64,000 nt of DNA from Linnemannia schmuckeri (lineage: Eukaryota; Mortierellomycota; Mortierellomycetes; Mortierellales; Mortierellaceae), in contig JANATG010000004.1 in the NCBI GenBank assembly GCA_029449235.1, positions 124,001 to 188,000 on the forward strand, written 5' to 3'. The notes beneath the pieces are model-generated. The model worked only from the letters and a program-made list of their open reading frames with translations. It did not search any database and was not told the origin of the DNA. Both the position numbers and the translations under genes were made by a program. Positions 30,480 to 42,757 of the stretch are shown here, one piece after another; positions within the stretch are counted from its first letter, which is position 1; each line of letters starts with the position of its first letter.

Positions 30480-33472
30480 ATGTCCAGGCGGCTGATCATC
30501 TCCCACCTCTCAAAACCATCATCCCGCGTCTGGTCATCTCCTTCTTCCTCTCCCTCCGCTTCTCTTTGTAGCTCTTCTACATTAGCAACTGTTCGCTCTC
30601 CATTCCACATCGCCACCCTACAGGTACATTTCATTGTTCTCTTCCCTTCCTTCGTTTTATCGCTTGTTCCCTCTTTCTCTCTCTCTCTCTCTCTGCTTTT
30701 TTTTTGCAAAAGTGTACAAAAGTATCTTTTGATTCTTACCCTCTCTCTTCGCGATTCAATTGACCAACGTAACAGAGACAACGCACCATGGCGTCTATCA
30801 GCAACGGCGGAAACAACAGTAACAACAATAACAGCAACAGCTCCTCTTCCAGCAATGCGGCAGGATCAGGAACACTGCAGGCACTTCGGGCAAACGTAGT
30901 CGACCGGTACTGGAACGACATTGCAGCACATTTCCGCGAACCAGGCTTCTCGACCTTTGACAAGGAGCGTACCCGACGGGCAGCAGACCGTGACCCCGAG
31001 TTTATGAGGAAGTTGCTGTTGGCAGTCATCACAGATCGACCGGGTCAGGGCGATATCTTGCCGAGCGTGATTGCTAAGAGCAGTTGTGATTTCTTTTCGA
31101 GTCTGGATCAGACTGGCAAGACCGAGTTCTTGAGGCTGTTGGCTCGCGACTTTGGTATGTTTATTCGCCATTGTTTGGAGACATGATAAGGAGAGAGATA
31201 GAAGAAATGATGGTGATGATGATGATGATGATATACACATGGTGTTTTGTATGTGTGCGACTGTTTGTGTTTAGGGTATGTTTGTCGGTGTATCTTTCTA
31301 AGAGTGTGTATATGGTGCGCAAATCAAATATTCATTTGGGGGCAGAAATGCGGGGGAAGGAGGGGAGGATTCCCTTCTGTCGTCATTTCTCCGATCTATA
31401 TCGCGGACACGCATTGGAAATCATAGTACTCTTTCCGTTCACATGCATTCCTGCACATACAACAAACAACAAGCAAACAGAAACACATTCATCAGATAAC
31501 GCATTCAAGGAACATAATCCAGCGAAACTTCCGACATATCGACACCAGACAAGACAACACAACTCGGGAATTACAGATACAAAAATCATAGACGACACAC
31601 CAACAGAGAACTGTCTTCCTAATCCCCTATATCCTCTGATTTTCGTCTCGGCTAACTAGGTGTGCTGCAGGAAGACGTGGTAAAGGCTGCCGAACAGTAC
31701 CGGGATTACGCACACAAGGAACCGGAGAGCAAGGCATTGCTGCGTGCAGAGCAATTGCTTCGTCATGCCATTGTGCCAGGCCACAACAAGTTCTTTGATC
31801 GTGTCAGTCGGCTGCCCGGAGGGCTCAAGTTCCTCATCGACATGCGTCAAGACCTCCTGGTAATAACAGCTCACATACATCTCCGTCGATACGTCATACG
31901 AATCTATATTGACTGTTCACTGACTAAACTTTTTCATCATTGACATAATTAGAGCATCATTCAAGCAAACAAAGGAGATGTGTACTTGTCGTCGTTGAAC
32001 GAGTCGCTCAAGGAAAAGTTGCAGGCATGGTTCGTTGGATTCCTGGACCTAGAGCGTTTGACCTGGCAATCACCCGCCGTCTTGCTCGAGAAGGTACCTT
32101 TGACACTGAACACTTTTCATATCAACAGGAAGCGTATTTAGGGCATGAAACTATTACTACAAAACTTGCTGACCAGGACACCTCCTATTATCACATAATA
32201 GATTACACAATACGAGGCGGTGCACAAGTTCAAGGATGTGCAGGACTTGAAGAGACGCGTAGGACCTGGCAGGAGAGTGTTTGCACTGATGAACAAGAGT
32301 ATTCCCACAGAACCCTTGGTCTTTGTGCAGGTGGCATTGGTAGAGCGTCTTTCGGACAATGTCCAGGATATCTTGAATGACCCCTCTCCCGGGCACGCTA
32401 ATCCCGCCGAGACTGTCAAGTGCGCCATCTTTTACTCCATCACCACTCAAGTAGGCAAGTGGCAACAGACTTATGGATATTTACATGGAGAGGATATGGT
32501 ATCTTTGGTAAGTGGAATCCTTATGCTAACCATTAATATCCGGTTGCGCGTTTTTACTAACTAGGGTTATCGGGGATTGAGTTGGGCAACTTTTTGATTA
32601 AGCGTGTGGTCAGGTCGTTGAAGGTCGAGTTCCCTCAGATCGAGACCTTCAGCACCTTATCGCCCATTCCAGGATTCAGAAAGTGGATTGGGCAATGTCA
32701 AAACCTTGGTCAGAAGTTGCTCTTACCTCAGGAGGAGTCTATTGTCTCTCAACTGGGCCAGGAGGCAGGAAATGTCTCAGGAGATATCGAGGATCAGTTC
32801 AGCGTAAGTTCTCTTGCTGATGGTGGCCTTCGCACTAATTTAATGCTGTTATGGAACTTGGTCCTAACCTAACGCGTTTTTTCCCCTTAATCATAGGCGG
32901 TCTTGATGCACCCCTCGACATTCTTGGACAGTGAGACAATGGGCAAGTTGCGACCCATCCTCAGCCGGCTTTGCGCCAGGTAAACACCTCGCCGATGTAT
33001 TTTGAACCAATTGAACTCTGAATACGTGTAAACGACTCTGTAGCGGATATCTAACGTCCATTGTTGTTATTTTTCCTCTCACAAAAATAGATACATCTTG
33101 CTGGAGAAGCGTCGTCACTTGGCACTGGACCCAGTGGCAAACTTCCACCTTCGCAATGGCGCATGTGCGCACCGCCTGAACTGGCTCGGCGACACGTCAA
33201 CAAAGGGCATGGAGGAGTCGTTTGGGTTGATGATAAATTATCTGTACTCGTTGGATCATATCGAGATGAACAACCAGCAGTACTTGCAGGATGGTACTAT
33301 TAGTGTCTCGTCAAAGGATACGGGATTCCAGAAGGTATTGATGGATTCAGCGACGAACTTTAGACAGGATGTTAGTGGTAGACAAGGGGAGGAGAAGGGC
33401 GGGGAGGAGGAAGGGCAGGTTGTGCAGGTGAATGGGTCCAAGTTCCGTTTGCTTGAGATTGTTACCGCATGA
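30480..33472 (+). CDS. Malonyl-CoA decarboxylase
   Basis: Converts malonyl-CoA to acetyl-CoA and CO2, controlling malonyl-CoA levels in fatty-acid metabolism. Eight exons: 30480-30623, 30776-31154, 31660-31859, 31953-32093, 32202-32454, 32565-32803, 32897-32979, 33091-33472, giving 606 residues. Signature motifs: DLKRRVGPGRRVFALMNKS, SGIELGNFLIKRVV, LSPIPGF (catalytic Ser at ~405) and DPVANFHLRNGA (catalytic His at ~499), then LNWLGDTSTKGMEES. The first exon gives an Arg/Ser-rich, acid-free N-terminus (MSRRLIISHLSKPSSRVW), a likely mitochondrial presequence. The C-terminus is VTA, not a peroxisomal SKL-type signal. Intron 5 can only be made to fit as a GC-AG intron (donor AG/GCAAGT at 32455). 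Confidence 0.93.
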
Positions 33473-34119
33473 AGTTCGTTGTAGACGAGGCACACACATA
33501 ATATTTATACATATATATATATATAGAAAAAGGCAGGCGGAGCGGAGATATACACAAATTGTGTATTTTATTGATGCTTATACGCGAGAGAGAGGATAGT
33601 GTGCCCAATGCGAAGCATAGATAGCAGCATGGACCTATGTGAACTTCGATTGCTTCAGAGGTGGTGATGTGTCCAAGCCACAACATGGAAAGTTAAAGGA
33701 GCAGAAAACGCGTTGCTATTCGACCATAACACTTTGACTCCTTCCTTCCCTCTCCTCTCCTTTCACCTCTGAACCCTCTTTTGATCGCGTCTTTTTTTTT
33801 TTTTTTTTTTTTTTCGGTCGTCCAATTCCTGACCGACAGCCACTTCTCGATCATCCTGAGAGCCCCCACCTGCACTTGTGTCTCTCTCATCGCTACTACC
33901 AACATACCATAATCCAACAACAGCAACAGCAACGCGACTCATCAACAGCAACGCGACTCATCAGCAACACACGCAAGCACTCATCCTCTTCAGGCCATCC
34001 TCTTCAGGGCACACAACGAGCACGTACATGTAGTTCTCTTCTCACTCCACATTCACAACGCGGCACCAGTTTCTGTACATTTAAACAACAATAACAATAA
34101 GACACATCACCCCATAATA
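33473..34119. other. Intergenic; poly-T at 33792-33814
   Basis: 3' flank of malonyl-CoA decarboxylase and upstream region of POT1-like copy 2. Contains (TA)n near 33510 and CAGCAACAGCAACGCGACTCAT repeats near 33925-33965. No gene seen. Confidence 0.45.
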
Positions 34120-36822
34120 ATGACCAATGGCCCGCCACGACCACCGAGTTTCCTCTCCCAGTTCAAGCCCCCCATCATACCCGGTAAAAAAATCAGGAGC
34201 ACAAATCAACTACAACCAAGAGTGTTCTGTGACTATGTGGGAGAGGTAGTGATATTAGTCTCAACCGCGTCAACTCAAGGTGCTCCTATCAATTACTCGG
34301 CTTAACTTGCCAATACACGAAAATTGTACGGAAAATACTCACATTGATAATACATCATGCTTCGTTGAAATCTTTAGGTCTGTTACATCAGAATCGAGGT
34401 TCTGGAAAAACATGAGTATGGGCGTGGTGGAGTGGCTGTTAGGAAAGCAGCGATGGTCCTTACAGATTACACAGAGCATGATCTGCTCCCCTTTCAGGAC
34501 GCCCCCGGCCGGCCAAAAGGCCAAGCCTGCATCATCACGACACTCTGGGACGAACATTGCACGACTGCCCAGAATAAAGATATCAGGGCGGGTGATCTGG
34601 TCTACCTCAGGAACCTTCTTCCAAAGGTTGGCCCTAACGGCACGATCGAACTAAACATGAACGGGTACCGAGATCGAGGTTATCGAGAGATGCATCCCAT
34701 CCAAAAACTGGAGCTAAACGACTCCGCCGTCAAGGAATTGCAAATGTAGGTATTAGTCCCCTCCAACATATCAGCGCTGCTTTTATTTTTGTTCAAGACC
34801 AACACAATAACGCAAAACATCTAAATGAACAATAGGCGAAAAGCAAAATACGAGCAGCATCTTAATGTGCAGGAGGAGGAGGAGGAAGGGCAAATCCGAC
34901 AAAACATTATACAAAGGAACCAGGATCTTGAAGGTGCCTCAAGTGAGCCTCTGCCTGAGTCTCAACCCACAGGTACTCTCCGACCAATCGAACTAGGGCC
35001 TAGAGACGTCCCGAATCAACCTCTGCCTCTACCTCAGCCCACACCACCATTCCGACTAATCAAGCTGGAACATAGAAGTGTTTCTGCTCAGTCTTCACCT
35101 CCACCTCACTCTTCGCCTACTCTTACCACAATCAAGCTAGAACCTGGAAGTGTTCCTACTCAGCCTCAACTTCAGCCTCAACCCACGCACATACTTAGCT
35201 CGGCCAACCTGGGACTTGGAAGTGTCTCTGAGCAGCCTCCGCCTCAGCCTCAACCAACACCAATATACGAAACAAAGTTAACAGGGTTACCAGAATCGGC
35301 TTCGTCACTTCTTAACAAGGTGCCAACAACCCCGACCCTGATATTATCAATTGAGGCGTCTTCAAGTCCCGCCTCACCTTACATTATAACCACGAGCACA
35401 ACGCGGTCACTTTCTCAGGATATTCAGCCAGATGTCAACACCCCTAATAAACGTGAGCCCACACCCCTTGTTGCAGTGAAGTTAGAGGCATCTTCCCAAG
35501 CTATACAGTCAGTTGTCGATACCTTTATCGAGTGCGAGTCGAATCCAGTTACCAAGCGCGAATTCAGCCCCTCTATCAAGCGTGAGTCCAGTTCCCTTGT
35601 TGCAGTGAAATTGGAGCCGAATTGCCAAGACAGTCAATCAACAGCGTCGTCGACTTCAGCGCAGCCTCGGTCAGCTATCACTCCTCCCCACACATCATGT
35701 ACCCCAGCACCCTTCGTACAGGAGTCAGTGAACGTGCGAACCTCGCCTACCTGTAAGGAACGGACGATTATTAACATGTGCTGCATCGGAGTGGCAATGC
35801 CATTAGCTAACTTATTCACTGCTCCTTTTCTTTGTACTAGTCGTGCTTACTGAGAAGGCGAAAGAGGCGAAGAGGATGGTAATTATTTTCCCAGAATAGT
35901 AAAACAAGGGGTCTAACCACAGGCGAATGCTTGGATACTAAACCACTGTTGTTTGGGAATGACTGAATAGGGCCATCGTTTTATGCCGCTGCGCGCTCGC
36001 GTGGTTGGATTTGAACCACGGACGCTTATCGACTTTTCTGGTGCAGTGTGCAGCGAGTGCGAACACAAGTACCTGTAAGTTGGTGCACAGTTTCCCTAAA
36101 AGGCACTTGCTCGTCCTTGTAGCAGCTGCACGACACACTAATGATTTGATGCACTAAATAGACCCATGTCGGAAGAGAAGCCTCCTCGTTGGTGTCCGGG
36201 CTGCGGTTTCTATGACAAGATCAAGTTTAAGTACGGCTTTCAGCTCACGATTATGGACGAGATTGATCAGGATTATACTGTCAAAGTAGACGACGAGCAT
36301 GCGGTATGTCACTACTTTATTTTTTTATTGTGATGCCTCACAAAATGTCACTGTACGACCAATATGCTAATTTCCTCGACGTTGTCAATTTTATAGACCA
36401 TACTCATTGGCTTTGCTGCTGTTGACCTGTTGAAGGATTATGAGAAATTGGAACTGGTTACAGAACGTCTTGCACGGATTGGGGTGTCGAGTGCGCTCGA
36501 TCGGGACGAGGAAATCTTTTTTGATTTGTATATGCGACAGGACATTGATTGCCCGAAAAAGCAAAAAGAAATTATGGGTACTGGCCAGAAGAGGATCGGA
36601 AGTCCTTCTCCTGATCGACCGGCCAAACGACATGCCAATGGTGCTCCGATGATGGATGTATCTGGATCGAACAAACCGCTACCACCGCCGTCAGCAGAGG
36701 AGACAAACATCGCCTCGACTGCTGACAGGGGTCCTAAGGAATTCACCTACTCGCTTGTCTTCACGAAGATCATGACAACGAAAGAGGATCGACTTAAGAA
36801 AAGGGAATGTGAAGAAGAATAA
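34120..36822 (+). CDS. POT1-like telomere end-binding protein, copy 2
   Basis: Complete paralogue of the gene at 1-3040. Exons: 34120-34245, 34378-34745, 34836-35752, 35841-35878, 35971-36074, 36162-36303, 36397-36822, giving 706 residues with consistent phases. OB fold at ~38-165 (DYVGE, then LTDYTEH, TTLWDEHC, GDLVYLRNLLPKV). Pro/Ser/Glu linker ~166-470 with psi-K-x-E sites. C-terminal part with RVVGFEPRTLIDFSG, CSEC (510-513) and CPGC (529-532), likely one four-Cys zinc site inside an OB fold, as in POT1 C-terminal domains. The tail is basic/acidic and unlike copy 1. The acceptor of exon 3 differs from copy 1, since the equivalent AG is lost, but the frame is kept. Exons 3-7 up to 36489 are nearly identical to copy 1, whereas exons 1-3 are much more diverged. 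Confidence 0.85.
35588..36489. repeat. Inverted ~0.9 kb block shared with 486-1388
   Basis: Nearly identical partner of the block in the POT1-like copy 1, introns included. It begins within exon 3 (about TTCCCTTGTTGCAGTG) and ends in exon 7 at GGGGTGTCG. Confidence 0.9.
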
Positions 36823-38213
36823 AAAGAACCTGTAAAGAAAACATTTAGAATTGGGAATAAGAATACGAGAGGCACTGTGAAGAAGAATACAAAGGGAATG
36901 CGAAGAAGACTGGGAAAGAAAACATGTAGAAAAATAAACGAGATTCTGTGAAGACGAATATCTCGAGGACTGCTACCTCAGGTTCGTGTATTGAACGTAT
37001 GTGGTGTTTGTCTGTTGAATTGCTGTTTTTTCTTTTCTTTTCTTTTCTTTCCATATGCGTATATGTTCAAACTCACTAATCTTTTCCACTTTTTTCGTCT
37101 CTCCTTTTAATTATCGTTCTTCTCATTCCGTCTAATTATGGACGTGAGCCGTCCTTTCGTGAAAACACGACGACTAAAAAGTCGAAGTTTTTATCCCCTC
37201 CCTCCCTCTTCTGTCTCATGTACAATAGCAATAATTAAATCCAATTAATATTTATATCCTGCCCCATGGCCCATTCTCCTATTTCATCTCAAAAAGGTGG
37301 CGATATACAATCACCCCTGCTCTATCTCTGGTACTCTGAGCCTTCCTCGGCGTTGACCTTATTAAAAATCGAAATCACCCTCGTCGTACTAGTAGCTGCA
37401 GCATCTCTGCCTCGACTTGTGAATGCTTCTTTAAACTAGACGGTAATAAACAGCTACCCTTTTTTCGTTCAGCAGGCGTTTAGGCCACTTCAAGGAAAAT
37501 GGAGTGATGAAGAATGAAGAGTACCGACGAGACGTGCCATTATTTTGATCAGTTGGTTGTCTAATATAGCTGGAACTAAAAAAATGTAAAAAAGCGCCAC
37601 CAGAATAATACGGTCGTAGAAGGAAAAGAGAGGAAAACTTTTTCGACAATCGAAGGAGGTGCCGTCGGGAGGAAGTGGGCCAGTTTTTTTTTCTGATCCC
37701 TTCAAACTGAAAAGACGTTGTGATTGCTGTTGTCGACGCGGCTTGTGTCTTGGCTAGTAGAACAAGACAATGAAATTGAGCTCTTAATGATACATGCATA
37801 GCAGCATGGACCTCTTATGCTACTGGCTATTGGTACGGAGGCTTTGATGTGCACAAACCATTCAGTCAAAAATGATGGAGAAAAGAAAGAAGTTGGCGAA
37901 GGCGCTGATACTTTGCACCTCAGTTCCTCCTTCCTCTCTTTTCCTAGAGCCCCTGTCGTCCATCTTTCTCGTGTTTGCATCTTGGCCGACATTAACTTCA
38001 TCGCCCAGTGCATTCAATTACACCTTTGTCTCCTCTTCATTACTGTTCACACATCATAATAGCCACCCTTTTCTTTTGACACAGTCCCCCCTCCTCCGCT
38101 CTACTAATACACTAATAGTTACCAAACTCCAAAAAAATAACCATCCACACCAAGGTACGATGTAAGGTCTTTTATTTTCATAAATAATTGCCGAGACTAA
38201 CTCACTAACTCAA
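36823..38213. other. Intergenic, no gene recognised
   Basis: 3' flank of POT1-like copy 2 with AAGAA-rich runs, then non-coding sequence. From about 37830 there is weak similarity to 24200-24380. Confidence 0.4.
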
Positions 38214-41200
38214 ATGGCCTCCTTCGAATTTTGCTTACAGCTCAACTATGTCTTGTTCAGCCCCCCAAGGAAGCCGATTGCCGCATCTCGAATCTTCTAC
38301 CCAACTGTAGCGCCAACATATGGAATTGAAAATCGACGGCAAGCACATTCTTCCTCAACACGATCACGCATCCAGTTTCGGGCGTGTGTCATCAGAGATG
38401 GATGTTGTATCGACTGTCGCCCTGGATGCATCGTATGGAAGCATTAGGAGTCCAGACTTGTCTACATTAGATACTTCACTGTTACTCACAGTCGCCTTGG
38501 CGCGGCCCGTTATTGCTAAAGTCATGTCGGACGTAGAGCTCGACCTGCACAAGCTAAAGGAGCAGAGGATCAAGGATTACGACCAAGCTGTATATATCGC
38601 CCCGATGGCCAAGCCCAGTAACTAAGCGCCAGACAGCAGTGTTTTCCCTCTCATGGACAAGGTGGAGGGGTTTCTGAAAGGGGATGGTCAAGTAATGCTA
38701 ATCCTGGACGATTCAAGGGCCCGAAAGTCGATGTTCAACCCACACCTGGAGTACCAACTCTGGAAGCACTATAACAGCGGAGACCGGATCCCACTCTTCG
38801 TCAGTCTACCAGTTCTGGACCAACCGGACAAAGCGCTGACTACTGGGCAGCTCTAAACATACCGGTTCTCCAATACGCAAATCCAGAAGCTAGAACAATG
38901 CCGCTAGTTTGTGTTCACCTGTGACGGATACGACGAGAATAAGCTTTCGTGCAACCTACACACCACCAACCTACTCCACCGATCTGGAGAACGAGACGCT
39001 AAGCTGCTGGTCACATGCCACACCCAATACCTCGAAGCTAACTATCGAGATCGCTTTATGCCGACTGCATCTGATCAGTACTACCGTGCTGCCAACGACA
39101 TCTTCTACGAAACTGTCATCGCTCCTTTTTCTAAGGAGCAAGTCGAGACGTACGTCGAGAAATTTGTCCCACTTGTGTCACGAGCTTGGGCCAAAAAAGA
39201 TTTCATGGCCAAGTTGACCTCGATTCCCAGCTTAATGGACCTGGTAAAGAACCCCTTTCTGTTAGTGCTTGCATTGGAAGCGCTTCCAAGAGTTGTCGAG
39301 GGGGTACCAACCTATCAAGCTTCCGCATCACACGTGTCCAGCTTTATGATGTCTTTGTTTTGGATTGGATCGATGTCAACAGGTGCCGTCTGCAAGACTG
39401 GAGGCCGCGTGAAGACAGCAGACAGGAGCTAATGCGTTAATTGTCGATGGATTCGAGCAAAACACGATCGCCTTTCAGGAAAATCTGACGGCGGTGATAT
39501 TCCGAGAGCAGGAGGGCCGACCTATCATTGACTACTTCCATAGGAGGGACAAGACATCGCGGAAAGGAGCATTCTTTAACTCTGAAGCGGACACCATTGT
39601 TTTGCGAAAATCCAGCCTACGAGTCGTGCTGGCAACCAATACCGCTTCGTCGACCGGTCTATTCTAGAGTACTTCTCCTGCACCATTTAGGACATGACTA
39701 TGAACGCTGATGAATTTGCTCCGCGCGTTTATTTGGACTCTGCTGGCACAGGCATATCTTTTGGTGACCATCCTCTCTCCCACAGCAGCCTTGTCCCAGA
39801 ACCCTCGATCATCCAGTTCTTGTCCGAGCGTGCCCGTGCACATCCTTGCTTCAAGCAACATCTCCTTGCTCTGATCGAGTTATCAAAGTTGAACATCCAT
39901 GCCAGCCAGGCCTCGGCTAATGCTATCACGATCCTTGTCCAAGCTGGGGTATAGTTCAATGGAGCCGACCTTCGAGGGATCCGCATCCCAGGATCTGATC
40001 TGGCAACTGGATAGTCCGACTCTGCCCAGTTACAAGAGGCCAATTGGCGGGCGTGAATCTCACTAAAGCATGGCTTCGACAGGTGGACTTCAGCAGAGCA
40101 CAGATGGGGGGAACACAGCTTGGGGAGTTACCACACTTGGTGGAAGATGCATGCATGTTGTCAATCGCCTTCTCACCGGATGGGGAATCGCTTGCAGTTG
40201 GTCTTAGGGCTGGTGAAATCAACATATATGACAACACCACATGGAATAAAATTCACACGCTTTAGACTATGACAGAGAGTTAGTAGAGATCGACTATTCG
40301 TCTAACAGCCAACAACTTCTCTCTGGCGGCAGGGATAACACCGTGCGGCTGTGGAACTGCGACACGGGATCGACTGATTTCATCCTGAAGGGCCATACTG
40401 ATGCATTAATCGCTCTAGCATTTTTGCCTTCTGGCAGGCATATTGCTTCAGCCAGTACGGACGATACTGTGAAACTATGAGACACTGAAACCGGAACAGT
40501 TGCTTTAGTTTTGACAGGCCACACGGACCAGGTGACCGATATTGACTACTCGCCTGACGGAAAGAGTATTTCCTCTGTAGCTTCAATGGAACGATACAAG
40601 TTTTCAACACACAAACTGGGCAACCTGTGCTGACCTCAAGGATGAGCGATGTGAGATATTAATGTCTCGCCTACTCACCGGATGGACGGCGGATTGCTGT
40701 GGGATATAACAGCGGCGATTTGCAGTTTTGGGAGGCCACCTCTCTCCTCCCTGGGATCAAATGGAACAGTCGAACTCCTCTTGTACAATGCGGCAAGTTT
40801 TCACCAAGCGGCCGAGAGATAGTGTCGTCCAATGGCGACGACTCCTTGAAGGTGGTGGATGGGAATACAGGAGAGCTCTTGTCCACCTTGAGTGGTTACT
40901 CTTTTCCTGCCACCAGCGTTATGTTCTCACCAAATGGCTTGATGATTGCCTCAACAAGCCTATGGGAGGACACTGTGACACTTTGGGAGGTGAATCCTAC
41001 AGAGACTATGTTCGACACGGTACACTCCTTCGACCGATGGATCAGTACGGCGTATTCTCCTGGCGGCTATCGTCTCATCCCTGAAAGCGATGGCGGAGAG
41101 GTCTAATTTATCGATGCAGATACTGGCGAACTCGGTCTTGTTATTCGTCGCAAGAAAGTTAGAGCAGTGCGTGTCGCTTACTTCCCAAAAGGACTCTAAA

Positions 41201-42060
41201 TAGCCATAGGTGAAGGGGATTACGTAAGAGGCTTAACTTTGTGGAATGCCCAAACCGGCGTCCTTGATCTCACCCTTTGCGATTACTCGGAGGCGGTGGA
41301 TGCTGTGGCGTACTCTCCATGCGGCGGAGGGATTGCTTCTGTTGGCGCGATGTTGAGAGGGCAACTTTGGAACGCACATTCAAGAGCAAATCACTTTCTT
41401 GGTGACAAGTGGGATATGGTTGAAAGTTTGGTATTTCACCCAATGGCCTCTACATTGCAGCCGGATATCTTTTGGGACTATTCGTATTTGGGAAGTGCAA
41501 ACTGGCGAGTGCAAAATGACTGCTGGTGGCAACTCTTTCAGCTTTGTGTTCGCAGCGTCCTTACCGACGATCCAGTTTATCTCAGGTTTTCGCAAAGACA
41601 GAACGTGGCTTTAGGGTGAGCAGGGCAAGGAGCGTTGACGCATTTTGCGCGATCAATTTGACGTCCATTGTATTGCGTTTTTTTCTTGTAGGCAGTGGAT
41701 AGTAGGCATGGGTCCGTCAACGGTTTTTCTTTGGAAGAGCCCATCAGATGTTGAGCTTGAAGACTGGACGAGCGTATTGGTCTTTGAAGCTTGCTTTGGA
41801 GAACTAGTGGAGATCATCCGGAAGCCTAAGACGTTGGAGTTTGTTGCTGCTAATCAAGATGGGTCCATTCGAGCGTGGAAGGTGGTGGAAAGTCAAGATA
41901 CGGTATCGGTGCAGCTAATGTAGGGTTTTGGAGGCAATGTGTTACACGCTCCAGGCGCCGCCTTGGTCGATACCGTTGGTCTTAGTACATCGAATCGAAA
42001 GTTGCTCGAAAAGCGCGGCGCGGTCGGAAGGGCGCCTTCGTTGGTCAATGGAGAGTAGCA
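38214..42060 (+). pseudogene. NACHT-pentapeptide-WD40 gene (broken)
   Basis: Decayed relative of the intact gene at 52947-58610. Order kept: a segment before the NTPase (DLHKLKEQRIKDY ... VYIAPMAKPSN), NACHT (VFPLMDKVEGFL; P-loop now DDSRARKS instead of GDSGSGKS; FTCDGYDE at the Walker B site), then PFSKEQVETYVEKFVPL and LMDLVKNPFLL. A pentapeptide part (GADLRGIRIPGSDL) and many WD40 blades up to about 41930 follow. In-frame stops interrupt it repeatedly (e.g. 38622, 38854, 39430, 41104) and frames shift. The long helical N-terminal half of the intact protein is missing. Translated pieces are clearly homologous but only moderately similar, so the duplication is not recent. Confidence 0.9.
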
Positions 42061-42757
42061 ACAAGCAGGAGCCTGGATAGACTCTTCCAAAAAACATCTT
42101 TTTTTGTTTTCGTATTTGTCCCCCAAAAATACAGTCAAAGCATACGTAGGTGGAATAGTTTACTAGCGGAGGTTACAAATGCTCCCCCAAGCCCAACGGC
42201 GCAAAAGGACTGCCATCACATTATGTCATCCTACGGGCGTCCAGGCTCTCCAAGTTAAGGACAAGGGATGAGAAGTTTAGACGATTGAAGAATCTTGCAA
42301 GTGACGTGTGCCTGAGACTTACTACAAAGTTGTGCACCGTGCACCTTGGCAGCTTGATGTGATCGTGCATTGGCATAGAGGAGGGGCGGAACGAGGGCAG
42401 CCTCGGGACGAATATTCTCCTTACCGACTGGCTACTTGTTGTCAGTGCTTTGCAGGCACTCGACCTATTTGCCTGCACTGCACCTCCCTTCCCTCCCTCA
42501 AGAATATGAGAAATGAGCAGAAGCGCCCATCCCCATATGCTAATTTGCATAAAAATCTGTTCTATTCCATTGCGCATGCTGCGAAATTAAGCAGTGTCTC
42601 AGTGAGCAGCCGACTCTTCCCTTCCGAAGACAAAATGAAAAAGAGGCGAAAAGGAGGATCGGAATCAACATCTCTCTTCCTTTTCCTCTCTCCTCTTTTC
42701 ATTTCATCACTCATTCCTTCCATTCATCTCATCAAATTACATTTGTTTCCGTCGGCC
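42061..42757. other. Intergenic; leader of monooxygenase 1
   Basis: No gene recognised. CT-rich directly before the start codon. Confidence 0.45.
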
